Shown: positions 17,034-25,729 of the stretch, in pieces
How the letters are laid out: the number at the start of each line of letters is the position of its first letter
How positions within the stretch are numbered: position 1 is the first letter of the stretch
Assembly (NCBI RefSeq): GCF_009707515.1
Contig: NZ_WLYI01000031.1
Span: 1 to 64,000, forward strand
From: Pseudomonas karstica
Lineage (GTDB): Bacteria; Pseudomonadota; Gammaproteobacteria; Pseudomonadales; Pseudomonadaceae
Length of the DNA stretch: 64,000 bases
Direction: 5' to 3'
Notes under the pieces: model-generated
Databases searched by the model: none
What the model saw: the letters and a program-made list of their open reading frames with translations, nothing else
What the model was told of the DNA's origin: nothing
Translations under genes and position numbers: made by a program

Positions 17034-17525
17034 TTACAGGTGATAGAAATCCAGCACCGAATTGATGGTGTCGTTGAGCAACAGTGCATGTTTGCGCGTG
17101 ATCAACCAACTGCCGTCGTGGGGTTTCAGGCTGTAGGTGGCGTGGCCGTAGAACTGCTCCGAAGTGGCCAGGCGATAGAACAGCGTGTGCCAGTTCAACC
17201 GCACTTCCAGCAACCCGTCCGCCTGTTCGGCGATACGCACGTTATTGATCAGGTGCAAAGTGCGCGGCATCGGCGTGGCGGACGCGGCCTTGCCGGTGCG
17301 CAGGCGAAACACCCGGTCTTCCAGGCCCGAGCGGTTGGCGTAGTAGATCAGCGACATTTCACGCTTGGGGTCACGGGTATAGACGTGTTCCGAGTCCCAT
17401 TGCGGCAGGTGGAATTCACTCTGCGGGTCGAACAACTGCACGTAGGCGTCCCAGTCCTGGGCGTCGCACAGCTCGGATTTGCGATAGAAAAACTGTTCGA
17501 TCTGGTATTGCAGTTGCGCATTCAT
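17034..17525 (-). CDS. antB: Anthranilate 1,2-dioxygenase small (beta) subunit
   Basis: 163 residues, a typical ring-hydroxylating dioxygenase beta subunit that has a structural role in the alpha3beta3 oxygenase. Motifs: FYRKSELCDAQDWDAYVQLF at the N terminus, then YANRSGLEDRVFRLRTGKA and PRTLHLINNVRI. Two consecutive ATG codons (17528, 17525) follow GAGGTG; the second gives better spacing. It overlaps the antA stop (TGATG), showing translational coupling. Confidence 0.95.
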   Translation of the reverse strand: MNAQLQYQIEQFFYRKSELCDAQDWDAYVQLFDPQSEFHLPQWDSEHVYTRDPKREMSLIYYANRSGLEDRVFRLRTGKAASATPMPRTLHLINNVRIAEQADGLLEVRLNWHTLFYRLATSEQFYGHATYSLKPHDGSWLITRKHALLLNDTINSVLDFYHL

Positions 17526-18916
17526 CATTTCACCTCACGCAGCTTCAAGGATTGAGCGTCGAGACCGTCCAGCAGGAATTTCTGCCAATTGCGGTGCTGG
17601 TTGACGTACAGCCCTTCGTGGGTGAATTCGGTACCGGTCATGGCCGGTTGGATATCGATAGCTTCGCTGTTATGGGTCGGACCGGTTTCCCAGCGGTGGC
17701 TGCCCCGGGAAATATCGCTCCAGCGCTCCAGGCGGCCCTGGAAACCGCGCTGGGCTTCGCGAAACTCCACCAGGTCGTCGGGGGTGCCCATGCCGGAGAC
17801 GTTGAAGAAGTCCTCGAACTGGCGGATACGGTTTTCCCGGTCGGCGTCGGACTCGTTTTTCACCCCCAGGCACTGGCTGATAATCTCGGTCTTGTTCCAC
17901 GCCACCGGGCGAATGATCCGCAGTTGCGAGCTGATCTGGTCGAGGAAAAACAGGCTGGGATAGACGTTCAGGTTACGCAGGCGGTGCATCATCCACTCGG
18001 CCTTTTGCTGGCCATGTTCTTCGATCAGGCGCGGCATGATGGTGGCGTAGCCTGAACGCACCGACGGATTGGGCATGTCACTGAACAGCACACTATGGCC
18101 GTTGTTGAAGGCGAACCAACCGTCATCGGTATTCGCGTCGCCGGCGCCAAGCTTGCTGTAGTCCAGCGTCATATCGGCTGCAGCGCCATTCTCGGTGTTG
18201 ACCTGCTGGCGATGCTGCACGGTGGCCACGTAGTTATAGTGCACGGTGCTGACGTGGTAACCGTCCAGGCCGTTTTCGTTCTGCAGTTTCCAGTTACCAT
18301 CGTAGGTGTAGGCTGACTTGCCGGGCAACACTTGCAGCTCACCGGTGGCGGACTGGGCGACCATCATGTCGAAGAACACTTTGGCGTCGCCGAGGAAATC
18401 TTCCAGGCTGTTGCTGGCGTTGACGTCGAGGCTGATGAAGACGAAGCCTTTGTAGCTCTCGATTCGAGCTTTTTTCAGGCCACGGGTGGCCTTGTCGAAA
18501 CTTTCTGGGTATTCGCCCGGCGCCTTGACCTTTACCAGGCGTCCATCGCTTTTGTAGCACCAAGCGTGGAACGGGCAGGTGAAGGTGGATTGGTTGCCCT
18601 TGCCCACGCGGGTGAGGGTTGTTCCCCGATGCTGGCAGGCATTGATCAGTGCATTGAGCTGGCCTTCGCCATCGCGGGTGATGATCATCGGTTGGCGCCC
18701 GGCGCGCATTGTCACGAAGTCGTGGTTATTGGCCAGTTCGCTTTCGTGACAGGCGTAGATCCAGTTCTTTTCGAAGATCAGTTCCATCTCCAGGTCGAAC
18801 AGTTCGGGCTCGGTGAACATGTCCCGGGCAATGCGGAATACTTGGTCGGCCGGACGGAAATCCAGGCAGCTTTCGATAAAGGTTTTCCACTGCTCGACGC
18901 TTCTTGCACCACTCAT
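17525..18916 (-). CDS. antA: Anthranilate 1,2-dioxygenase large (alpha) subunit
   Basis: Catalytic subunit that converts anthranilate to catechol with release of CO2 and ammonia. 463 residues from ATG 18916, with AAAGG upstream (a GTG three codons earlier is weaker). The Rieske centre uses Cys94, His96, Cys114 and His117 (CQHRG...CPFHAWC). The mononuclear iron site includes His221 and His226 in NGLDGYHVSTVHYNYV. First gene of antABC; divergent from antR with a 322-base control region. Confidence 0.96.
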   Translation of the reverse strand: MSGARSVEQWKTFIESCLDFRPADQVFRIARDMFTEPELFDLEMELIFEKNWIYACHESELANNHDFVTMRAGRQPMIITRDGEGQLNALINACQHRGTTLTRVGKGNQSTFTCPFHAWCYKSDGRLVKVKAPGEYPESFDKATRGLKKARIESYKGFVFISLDVNASNSLEDFLGDAKVFFDMMVAQSATGELQVLPGKSAYTYDGNWKLQNENGLDGYHVSTVHYNYVATVQHRQQVNTENGAAADMTLDYSKLGAGDANTDDGWFAFNNGHSVLFSDMPNPSVRSGYATIMPRLIEEHGQQKAEWMMHRLRNLNVYPSLFFLDQISSQLRIIRPVAWNKTEIISQCLGVKNESDADRENRIRQFEDFFNVSGMGTPDDLVEFREAQRGFQGRLERWSDISRGSHRWETGPTHNSEAIDIQPAMTGTEFTHEGLYVNQHRNWQKFLLDGLDAQSLKLREVK

Positions 18917-18980
18917 GGGAGGCACCTTTGTTGTAGGGCTAATCGGTGGTGCATTAGAAGCGGCAGCATGGGGGAGGGGC

Positions 18981-18996
18981 TATCCACTTAGTAGGG
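18981..18996. promoter_or_regulatory. Third TATCCAC-type site, near the antA start
   Basis: TATCCACTTAGT starts 65 bases upstream of antA and matches 11 of 12 positions of TATCCACATAGT at 19100. Being a copy of the distal half-sites, it may be a proximal AntR contact or part of a repression loop. Inference from sequence similarity only. Confidence 0.35.
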
Positions 18997-19099
18997 GAAG
19001 GTGAGCCATAAAGTTGGGCAGGAAATACCCACGAAGGTGCAGGGCAGTGACGTAATGCGCTACTGTCCTACCAGGCAATTATCGGAAAAAACCGCTTCT

Positions 19100-19137
19100 T
19101 ATCCACATAGTCGACGGTTGCTATCCATCCAGTGGTC
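19100..19137. promoter_or_regulatory. Tandem AraC/XylS-type half-sites in the antA-antR control region
   Basis: Read toward antA, the half-sites are GACCACTGGATGGATA (19137-19122) and GTCGACTATGTGGATA (19115-19100), 22 bases apart, sharing the G.C.ACT...TGGATA pattern. Two direct repeats about two helical turns apart are the normal binding layout of XylS/AntR-type activators. The remaining part of the 322-base gap (18917-19238) shows no gene. Confidence 0.5.
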
Positions 19138-19238
19138 AAACCGCTGGCGTGGCGCAGAACTTGCTCTCTTTCACTTGAAAGCCCCGCCAAGACGCGCCAT
19201 CAGAGCGCGCTGGCCACAATCGCCGTGGGTGCACCCTG

Positions 19239-20234
19239 ATGAGTAGCGATACACGTGATATCCGTATTGTTCGTTTCGACCTTGAGGGCGCCCGAAGCTG
19301 GATGTCCGGTATTTGCGGACCCCATCGGTTGGAAACGGCAACGCCTGAGCGCATCCGCTTCCATCACAGCGCCAATGTGTTCAAGTCCCGCGCGACAACG
19401 CTGGGGATTATCGAATATGGCACGGATGTCACCATCGACATCGAAGACGCCGAGCACTTCAGCAGCTACAGCCTGAGCCTGCCTTTGGTGGGGGAGCAGG
19501 AGTTGAGCAAGGGCGGTGAGCGGCTGAGTTCCAACCGCGACCAGGCTGTAATCATTTCGCCCAACGAACATCAGGTGCTGGCAATCTCCGGCGATTGCCG
19601 CAAGCTGCAAGTGGTGATCACCCGTGCGGCCATGAGCGAATCCCTGGAAGGCCTGTTGCAACGCTCGATTGATGCGCCACTACGCTTTGAGCCGGTGATG
19701 GATGCGGTGGGCGGCACTTCAGCGTCGTGGTGGCGCATGGCGCGCAACTTCATTGCAGAGCTGGAACTGGGCAGCGAGCTGTATGAGCAGGCAGCGTTTA
19801 CCCGGGACCTGGAAAGCTCACTGATCAAGGGGCTGATCCTCGCCCAACCCAACAACTACTCCGAAGAACTGCGAGACGTACTCGGGGTGAAGTTGCCGCA
19901 CTATTTGATCCGTGCGCGGCAGTACATCCATGACAACGCTCGTGAAGCCGTACACCTGGAGGACCTCGAAGTCGCCGCCGGGGTGTCTCGGTTCAAGCTG
20001 TTCGATGCCTTTCGCAAATACTTCGCCCTATCGCCCATGGTCTATCTGAAAAAGTACCGCTTGGGCGCCGTGCGTCAGGAAATCCTTGAGCACGGCACCA
20101 TTCGTACCATTTCCGAAATTGCCCTGGGCTGGGGTTTTACCCATCTGGGACGGTTTTCGGCGGAGTACCGCAAGCTGTTTGATGAATCGCCGAGCCAGAC
20201 TCTGCAACGCAATGATGCCCGGCGCCAACGCTGA
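19239..20234 (+). CDS. antR: AraC/XylS-family activator of the anthranilate operon
   Basis: 331 residues. N-terminal effector region (1-200) typical of the XylS/AntR branch, with a C-terminal double helix-turn-helix domain (about 220-320): YIHDNAREAVHLEDLEVAAGVSRFKLFDAFRKYF for the first helix pair and ISEIALGWGFTHLGRFSAEYRKLFDESPS for the second, the hallmark of AraC proteins. Divergent position next to antABC, as in other pseudomonads, supports the name AntR and anthranilate as co-inducer. Confidence 0.88.
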   Translation: MSSDTRDIRIVRFDLEGARSWMSGICGPHRLETATPERIRFHHSANVFKSRATTLGIIEYGTDVTIDIEDAEHFSSYSLSLPLVGEQELSKGGERLSSNRDQAVIISPNEHQVLAISGDCRKLQVVITRAAMSESLEGLLQRSIDAPLRFEPVMDAVGGTSASWWRMARNFIAELELGSELYEQAAFTRDLESSLIKGLILAQPNNYSEELRDVLGVKLPHYLIRARQYIHDNAREAVHLEDLEVAAGVSRFKLFDAFRKYFALSPMVYLKKYRLGAVRQEILEHGTIRTISEIALGWGFTHLGRFSAEYRKLFDESPSQTLQRNDARRQR

Positions 20235-20258
20235 GCCTTGCTCCTACAGGGAGAGGGG

Positions 20259-21134
20259 TCAAATCAACTCTTCCACCAGTTGCAGGCAATGACTGAGCCC
20301 CGGCGACTGGTCATTGACCCGTCGGCTGAGAATGATCGGCGAAGTGGCGGTGGCTTCGACAATCGGCGTGTAGCCGATGTCCGCCCGATGCAGGATCTGC
20401 ACCGAAGCCGGTACCAGCGTCACGCCCATGCCCGCGCCCACCAGGCCGATGGCCGTCTGCAGTTCGTTGGTCCATTGCGCCACCTTGAGGCTCAAGCCAT
20501 GGGCATCGAACAGCGCGATTACATGGTCGGCGTAGCTTGGGCGCGGGTTGCCGGGATAAAGCACGAACGGCTCTGCGGCCAGTTGCGCGAGGGTCGCCGG
20601 GGCGCCCAGCAGTGGATGGTCGGCCGGCAATACGGCCACCAGCCGGTCTTCCACCAGCACCCGTTGCACGATGGCTGGATCGTCAATGCGAATCCGCCCG
20701 AAGCCCACATCAATCCGCCCGGCCTTGAGGGCTTCGACCTGTTGCAGGGTGGTCATCTCCGACAACCCCAACTCCAACTCCAGGCCATCGTGGGTGCGCA
20801 ACCGACGAATCAGTTCCGGCAACACGCCATACAGTGTCGACGGCGCAAAGCCGATGCCCAGCCAGGTCTTCTGTCCCAGGCCGATACGCCGGGTGTTGTC
20901 GCAGACCTTGCCCAATTGCTCCAGCAGCACATGGGTATGTTCATAGAAAAAGCGCCCGGCTTCGGTCAGCCGCAATGGCCGGCCACGTTCCAGCAGTACC
21001 ACGCCCAGTTCATCCTCCAATTGTTGGATCTGTCGGCTCAACGGCGGCTGGGCGATGTGCAGGCGTTCGGCGGCGCGGGTGAAGTTCAGGGTTTCTCCCA
21101 GCACCTGGAAATAACGCAGATGGCGCAGCTCCAT
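20259..21134 (-). CDS. catR: LysR-type regulator of the cat operon
   Basis: 291 residues. N-terminal winged helix (MELRHLRYFQVLGETLNFTRAAERLHIAQPPLSRQIQQLE) is very close to CatR/BenM-type regulators, followed by the inducer-binding domain. Divergent from catB with a 114-base gap containing a strong palindrome. By family knowledge it binds cis,cis-muconate and activates catBCA. The length fits CatR (about 290). Confidence 0.92.
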   Translation of the reverse strand: MELRHLRYFQVLGETLNFTRAAERLHIAQPPLSRQIQQLEDELGVVLLERGRPLRLTEAGRFFYEHTHVLLEQLGKVCDNTRRIGLGQKTWLGIGFAPSTLYGVLPELIRRLRTHDGLELELGLSEMTTLQQVEALKAGRIDVGFGRIRIDDPAIVQRVLVEDRLVAVLPADHPLLGAPATLAQLAAEPFVLYPGNPRPSYADHVIALFDAHGLSLKVAQWTNELQTAIGLVGAGMGVTLVPASVQILHRADIGYTPIVEATATSPIILSRRVNDQSPGLSHCLQLVEELI

Positions 21135-21146
21135 AAGGACTCCTTT

Positions 21147-21163
21147 AATACCTTAAAGGTATT
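21147..21163. promoter_or_regulatory. CatR recognition palindrome
   Basis: AATACCTT-A-AAGGTATT is a perfect 8-bp inverted repeat with one central base, containing the ATAC-N7-GTAT core expected of CatR/ClcR-type LysR sites. It lies just upstream of catR and 85 bases before catB, suited to catR autorepression and catB activation. Confidence 0.7.
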
Positions 21164-21248
21164 GTTCGAGACTCATTCTATATTGGAACCCGCAAAAGAA
21201 CCGGAACAAAATCGGACCCAACCAATAAAGAACCCAACGGGTATTGTC

Positions 21249-22373
21249 ATGCCGATTTGCGCCATCGAGTCGATCGAAACCATTATCGTCGATCTCCCCA
21301 CTATCCGCCCGCACAAACTGGCGATGCACACGATGCAGAACCAGACCCTGGTGATCATCCGCGTGCGCTGCGCCGACGGCATCGAAGGTATTGGCGAGGC
21401 CACCACCATCGGCGGCCTGAGCTATGGCAATGAAAGTCCCGACAGCATCAAGACCAACATTGACCGGCACTTCGCGCCGCTGCTGATCGGCCAGGACGCC
21501 AGCAATATCAATGCAGCGATGTTACGCCTGGAACGCAGCATTCGTGGCAACACCTTTGCCAAGTCCGGCATCGAAAGCGCCTTGCTCGATGCCCTTGGCA
21601 AACGCCTGAACCTGCCAGTCAGCGAACTGCTCGGCGGTCGCGTGCGCGATGCCTTGCCCGTGGCCTGGACCCTGGCCAGCGGCAACACTGAAAAGGACAT
21701 TGCCGAAGCCGAGAAAATGCTCGACCTGCGCCGCCACCGCATCTTCAAGTTGAAGATCGGCGCCGGTGAAGTCTGCCACGACCTGGCTCACGTCATTGCT
21801 ATCAAAAAAGCCCTGGGCGACCGTGCAAGTGTCCGGGTGGACGTCAACCAGGCCTGGGATGAGGCCGTGGCGTTACGCGCCTGCAAAGTGCTGGGCGACA
21901 ACGGCATCGACCTGATCGAGCAACCGATCTCACGCAATAACCGTGGCGGCATGGTCCGGCTCAACCTGTCGAGCCCGGCCCCGATCATGGCTGACGAATC
22001 CATCGAATGTGTCGAAGACGCCTTCAACCTTGCCCGTGAAGGCGCAGCCTCGGTGTTTGCCTTGAAAATCGCCAAGAACGGTGGCCCGCGCGCAGTGTTA
22101 CGCACGGCAGCGATTGCCGAAGCGGCCGGTATTGGCCTGTACGGCGGCACCATGCTTGAGGGTGGCATCGGTACGTTGGCCTCGGCCCACGCCTTTCTCA
22201 CGCTGAACAAACTGGCGTGGGACACCGAACTGTTTGGCCCGTTGCTGCTCACCGAGGACATCCTCACCGAGCCGTTGCTCTACCGCGACTTCCATCTGCA
22301 TGTCTCGACCGCACCGGGCTTGGGCCTGGCTATTGATGAGGAGCGCCTGGCGTTCTTCCGTCGCGATAAATAA
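21249..22373 (+). CDS. catB: Muconate cycloisomerase
   Basis: Converts cis,cis-muconate to (+)-muconolactone. 374 residues from ATG 21249, the usual family length. The open frame runs upstream through the complement of catR to 20238, but this is a chance frame. Enolase-superfamily features: IFKLKIGAG with the catalytic Lys pair, metal ligands in VRVDVNQAWD and IDLIEQP and in IMADESIE, and FALKIAKNGG. catC follows 15 bases later. Confidence 0.96.
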   Translation: MPICAIESIETIIVDLPTIRPHKLAMHTMQNQTLVIIRVRCADGIEGIGEATTIGGLSYGNESPDSIKTNIDRHFAPLLIGQDASNINAAMLRLERSIRGNTFAKSGIESALLDALGKRLNLPVSELLGGRVRDALPVAWTLASGNTEKDIAEAEKMLDLRRHRIFKLKIGAGEVCHDLAHVIAIKKALGDRASVRVDVNQAWDEAVALRACKVLGDNGIDLIEQPISRNNRGGMVRLNLSSPAPIMADESIECVEDAFNLAREGAASVFALKIAKNGGPRAVLRTAAIAEAAGIGLYGGTMLEGGIGTLASAHAFLTLNKLAWDTELFGPLLLTEDILTEPLLYRDFHLHVSTAPGLGLAIDEERLAFFRRDK

Positions 22374-22388
22374 CAAGAGGGTACCTGC

Positions 22389-22679
22389 ATGTTGTTCCAC
22401 GTAAAAATGACCGTGAACCTGCCCGTTGACATGAACCCCGAGCACGCAGCCGGGCTCAAGGCGCAAGAAAAAGCCCTGGCTCAGCGTTTGCAGCAAGAGG
22501 GAAAATGGCGCCACCTGTGGCGTATTGCCGGGCTGTACGCCAACTACAGCGTGTTTGATGTCGACAGCGTACAAGAGCTGCATGATCTACTGATGCAACT
22601 GCCGCTCTATCCCTACATGAGCATCGAAGTGAATGCCCTGTGCCGGCATCCATCGTCGATCCATGAGGATGACCGCTGA
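22389..22679 (+). CDS. catC: Muconolactone delta-isomerase
   Basis: 96 residues, the standard size of CatC. Converts muconolactone to 3-oxoadipate enol-lactone. Recognised by MLFHVKMTVNLPVDM, the central GKWRHLWRIAGLYANYSVFDV block and LPLYPYMSIEVNALCRHPSS at the end. Second gene of catBCA. The enol-lactone hydrolase and later steps are not in this window. Confidence 0.96.
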   Translation: MLFHVKMTVNLPVDMNPEHAAGLKAQEKALAQRLQQEGKWRHLWRIAGLYANYSVFDVDSVQELHDLLMQLPLYPYMSIEVNALCRHPSSIHEDDR

Positions 22680-22721
22680 GTCTGTTTAGCCACCTGATAA
22701 TTACAAGATGAGGAGAGCACC

Positions 22722-23651
22722 ATGTCCATTCGACTGTCCCAGACTGCCCACGCCCAACAATTTCTCGAAGAAGCCAGCGGTAACCTCAATGAGGCTGGCA
22801 ACCCACGGACCAAGGCGCTGATCTACCGAATCCTGCGGGACACGGTGAACATCATTGAAGACCTGGAAGTGACCCCGGAAGAGTTCTGGAAGGCGGTCAA
22901 CTACCTCAACGAACTAGGCAAGAACCAGGAAGCCGGGCTGCTTGTCGCAGGCTTGGGCCTGGAGCATTACCTGGACCTGCTGATGGATGCGGCGGACGAG
23001 GAAGCCGGCAAGTCCGGTGGTACCCCGCGCACCATCGAAGGACCGTTGTATGTGGCGGGTGCGCCGTTGTCCAAATACAAAGCGCGGTTGGATGACGGCC
23101 AGGATCCGGGTGTGCCGTTGTTCATGCAGGGCCAGGTACGCGACACCGATGGCAAGCCATTGGCCGGGGCGATTGTCGATGTGTGGCAGGCCAATACCGG
23201 TGGTACGTATTCCTGGTTCGACGTCACTCAGTCAGAGTTCAACCTGCGCCGACGGATCGAAACCGACGCCCAGGGCAACTACTGTTTTCGCAGCATCGTA
23301 CCGTCCGGCTACGGCTGCCCGCCGACGGGCCCGACCCAGCAGTTGCTCGATCAACTGGGGCGACATGGCCAGCGGCCGGCGCATATTCACTTCTTCATCT
23401 CGGCCCCGGGGCATCGGCACCTGACCACCCAGATCAACCTGTCGGATGACCCATACCTGCATGATGATTTTGCTTATGCAACACGTGATGAGCTGATTGC
23501 AGAAATCCGCTTCAGCGAGGATCAACAACTGGCGCGAGAATTTGGCGTAGAAGGCCGGTTTGCGCAGATTGATTTCAACTTTGAGTTGCAGCCGACGGCA
23601 GCGCCGGTGGAGCAGAAGCGCATGCAGCGCGTGCGGGCCCTCGAAGACTGA
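22722..23651 (+). CDS. catA: Catechol 1,2-dioxygenase
   Basis: Intradiol ring cleavage of catechol to cis,cis-muconate. 309 residues from ATG 22722, preceded by GAGGAGAG. An N-terminal helical linker region (1-105) forms the dimer interface. The catalytic domain has the intradiol signature (VWQANTGGTYSWFD), and the four Fe(III) ligands by family are Tyr163, Tyr197, His221 and His223 (RPAHIHFF). Last gene of catBCA. A palindromic repeat lies just downstream. Confidence 0.96.
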   Translation: MSIRLSQTAHAQQFLEEASGNLNEAGNPRTKALIYRILRDTVNIIEDLEVTPEEFWKAVNYLNELGKNQEAGLLVAGLGLEHYLDLLMDAADEEAGKSGGTPRTIEGPLYVAGAPLSKYKARLDDGQDPGVPLFMQGQVRDTDGKPLAGAIVDVWQANTGGTYSWFDVTQSEFNLRRRIETDAQGNYCFRSIVPSGYGCPPTGPTQQLLDQLGRHGQRPAHIHFFISAPGHRHLTTQINLSDDPYLHDDFAYATRDELIAEIRFSEDQQLAREFGVEGRFAQIDFNFELQPTAAPVEQKRMQRVRALED

Positions 23652-23661
23652 TAGTGGTCGT

Positions 23662-23696
23662 ATGATCGTTCCCACGCTCGGCGTGGGAGCGATCAT
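23662..23696. repeat. REP-type palindrome, possible terminator of catBCA and kynR
   Basis: ATGATCGTTCCCACGC (23662-23677) and GCGTGGGAGCGATCAT (23681-23696) pair with one mismatch around a 3-base loop. The same GTTCCCACGC family recurs at 31521-31545 and 33105-33137. It lies between convergent catA and kynR. Confidence 0.75.
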
Positions 23697-23698
23697 CA

Positions 23699-24172
23699 TC
23701 ACTTGCGAATAACCAGATCCAGCACCTCATCCCGATCCTTGATCTTCTGCAGCACAATCTCCGAGCGAATATCCATCACTCCCGCCGTGCGGTTCAGGTG
23801 GTTCACGATAAAGTCCGAAAAGTGCTTGAGGTTGCGCGCCTGCACTCGCAGCACATAGTTGCTGGCGCCGGTAATCACATAGGCGCTCGCCACTTCCGGC
23901 CAGCCCTGGACCTTCTTGATAAACGTCTCGTGCCAGTCCGCCACATCCTGGCGCAATGACAAGTGGACGATGGCCTCCAGCTCGACTCCCAACTGCTCGG
24001 CATTGAGCACCGCGCGATACCCGCTGATTACCCCTTCACTCTCCAGCAAGCGCAAACGGCGCAGGCAAGCGGAGGGAGACAGGGAGACTTTCTCCGCCAG
24101 TTCCTGGTTGCTGATACGGCCATCCTGTTGCAGGAAATGCAGGAGGCGCAGGTCGGTGGCGTCGAGAGTCAT
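23699..24172 (-). CDS. kynR: Lrp/AsnC-family regulator of kynurenine genes
   Basis: 157 residues. The N-terminal helix-turn-helix MTLDATDLRLLHFLQQDGRISNQELAEKVSLSPSACLRRLRLLE is typical of Lrp proteins, and the C-terminal ligand-sensing (RAM) domain follows, with VASAYVITGASNYVLRVQ. Divergent from kynU, as in P. aeruginosa, where KynR responds to kynurenine. A shared candidate site is seen at kynU and kynB. Confidence 0.88.
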   Translation of the reverse strand: MTLDATDLRLLHFLQQDGRISNQELAEKVSLSPSACLRRLRLLESEGVISGYRAVLNAEQLGVELEAIVHLSLRQDVADWHETFIKKVQGWPEVASAYVITGASNYVLRVQARNLKHFSDFIVNHLNRTAGVMDIRSEIVLQKIKDRDEVLDLVIRK

Positions 24173-24249
24173 GGTTAGAATAAATCCGCGAGTTTAGGAG
24201 TTAAATTCGAATTTCCTACAGCTTATTAAGCTACTTGTAGCGCACTTCG

Positions 24250-24264
24250 CATGAAAATTCTGCA
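24250..24264. promoter_or_regulatory. Candidate KynR site between kynR and kynU
   Basis: CATGAAAATTCTGCA, the near reverse complement of the block upstream of kynB (12757-12772), 52 bases before kynU. The 143-base gap is AT-rich and otherwise without features. Confidence 0.4.
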
Positions 24265-24315
24265 AAACTTCGTTCATTATTTGGTCCATCGTCACTTATA
24301 AAAACAGGACTTTCC

Positions 24316-25566
24316 ATGCCCACCCAAACCCATTGCCAGATGCTCGATGCCCAGGATCCGCTGGCGCCGTTGCGCCATCAATTTGCACTGCCTGAAGGCG
24401 TGATCTACCTCGATGGCAACTCTCTCGGCGCACGACCGGTGGCGGCGTTGGAACGGGCGCAAACGGTAATTGCCCAAGAGTGGGGCAATGGCTTGATCCG
24501 CAGTTGGAACAGCGCCGGATGGGCTGACCTGTCCCATCGCCTGGGCAATCGCCTGGCCCCGCTGATTGGCGCGGGTGAGGATGAAGTGGTGATTACCGAT
24601 ACCACGTCCATCAACCTGTTCAAGGTCCTCAGCGCCGCGCTGAGCGTGCAACGCCAGCGCCAGCCGAAGCGCAAGATTATCGTCAGTGAGTCGAGCAACT
24701 TTCCTACCGACCTGTATATCGCCGAAGGCCTGGCCGAGTTGCTGCAACAGGGATACTCCTTGCGGCTGGTCAACAGCCCTGATGAACTGCCCCAAGCCAT
24801 CGACCAGGACACCGCGGTGGTGATGATCACCCACGTCAACTACAAGACTGGCTATATGCACGACATGCAGGCACTGACGGCCCTGAGTCATGAGTGTGGC
24901 GCGCTGGCCATTTGGGACTTGGCGCATTCGGCCGGTGCGGTGCCGATTGATCTGCACCAGGCCGGCGCCGACTACGCCATTGGTTGCACCTACAAATACC
25001 TCAACGGTGGCCCGGGTTCCCAGGCGTTTGTCTGGGTCAATCCGTCCCTGGTGGAGGCTGCACGCCAGCCGTTGTCGGGCTGGTTCGGGCATAGTCGGCA
25101 GTTCGCGATGGAACCGCAGTACGCGCCGGGTAAAGGCATCACCCGTTACCTGTGCGGTACCCAGCCGATAACCTCGCTGGCGATGGTCGAGTGTGGCCTG
25201 GATATTTTCGCCCAGACCGATATGGCCAGCTTGCGTACCAAGTCCCTGGCGTTGACCGACCTGTTCATCGAACAGGTTGAAGCGCGCTGCGCCGCCCATG
25301 AACTGACCCTGATCACGCCGCGTGATCACGCCAAACGCGGCAGCCATGTGAGCTTCGAACACCCGCAAGGCTATGCCATCGTCCAGGCGCTGATTGCTCG
25401 TGGCGTGATTGGTGATTACCGCGAGCCGAAGATCATGCGCTTTGGGTTTACGCCTCTGTACACCAGCTTCACCGAGGTCTGGGAGGCGGTGGAAATCCTC
25501 GGTGAAATTCTCGACCAGAAGACTTGGGACCAACCGCAATTCAAAGTGCGCCACAGCGTTACGTAA
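24316..25566 (+). CDS. kynU: Kynureninase
   Basis: PLP enzyme that splits kynurenine to anthranilate and alanine, feeding AntABC. 416 residues, the normal size. Motifs: YLDGNSLGARP at the N terminus, DTTSINLFKVLSAAL, VNYKTGYMHDM, IWDLAHSAGAVPIDL with the PLP-binding Asp, and the Schiff-base Lys227 in CTYKYLNGGPGSQAF. Divergent from kynR; the permease gene follows after a REPIN-like element. Confidence 0.96.
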   Translation: MPTQTHCQMLDAQDPLAPLRHQFALPEGVIYLDGNSLGARPVAALERAQTVIAQEWGNGLIRSWNSAGWADLSHRLGNRLAPLIGAGEDEVVITDTTSINLFKVLSAALSVQRQRQPKRKIIVSESSNFPTDLYIAEGLAELLQQGYSLRLVNSPDELPQAIDQDTAVVMITHVNYKTGYMHDMQALTALSHECGALAIWDLAHSAGAVPIDLHQAGADYAIGCTYKYLNGGPGSQAFVWVNPSLVEAARQPLSGWFGHSRQFAMEPQYAPGKGITRYLCGTQPITSLAMVECGLDIFAQTDMASLRTKSLALTDLFIEQVEARCAAHELTLITPRDHAKRGSHVSFEHPQGYAIVQALIARGVIGDYREPKIMRFGFTPLYTSFTEVWEAVEILGEILDQKTWDQPQFKVRHSVT

Positions 25567-25580
25567 AAACAATACATCCC

Positions 25581-25682
25581 CTGTAGGAGCGAGCTTGCTC
25601 GCGAGAAACCCGAGAGCGATGGGTTCATCCAGAGTGCCAGCGTCATCGTTCACGATCTTCGCGAGCAAGCTCGCTCTTACAG
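25581..25682. repeat. REPIN-like pair of inverted REP sequences
   Basis: CTGTAGGAGCGAGCTTGCTCGCGAG (25581-25605) faces its reverse complement TTCGCGAGCAAGCTCGCTCTTACAG (25658-25682) with 52 bases between. GAGCGAGCTTGCTCGCGA is a hallmark REP of fluorescent pseudomonads. It lies between kynU and the permease gene. Confidence 0.9.
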
Positions 25683-25708
25683 AAAACATGAGCTTCGTGT
25701 GCAATCAC

Positions 25709-25716
25709 AATAATAA
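25709..25716 (+). promoter_or_regulatory. Crc/Hfq-type A-rich motif before the permease start
   Basis: AATAATAA fits AANAANAA, the catabolite-repression motif bound by Hfq-Crc on Pseudomonas mRNAs, and touches the AAGGGG ribosome site of the permease gene. This would allow repression of uptake when better carbon sources are present. Function not shown. Confidence 0.45.
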
Positions 25717-25729
25717 AGGGGCACGCCAC

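Noticed and set aside
20238..21248. N-terminal extension of catB by 337 codons
   Set aside because: It lies antisense to catR and has no similarity to enolase-superfamily proteins; ATG 21249 gives the normal CatB length.
24292..25704. 470-codon open frame on the - strand opposite kynU
   Set aside because: kynU on the + strand has all family motifs; the - frame shows only shadow composition.
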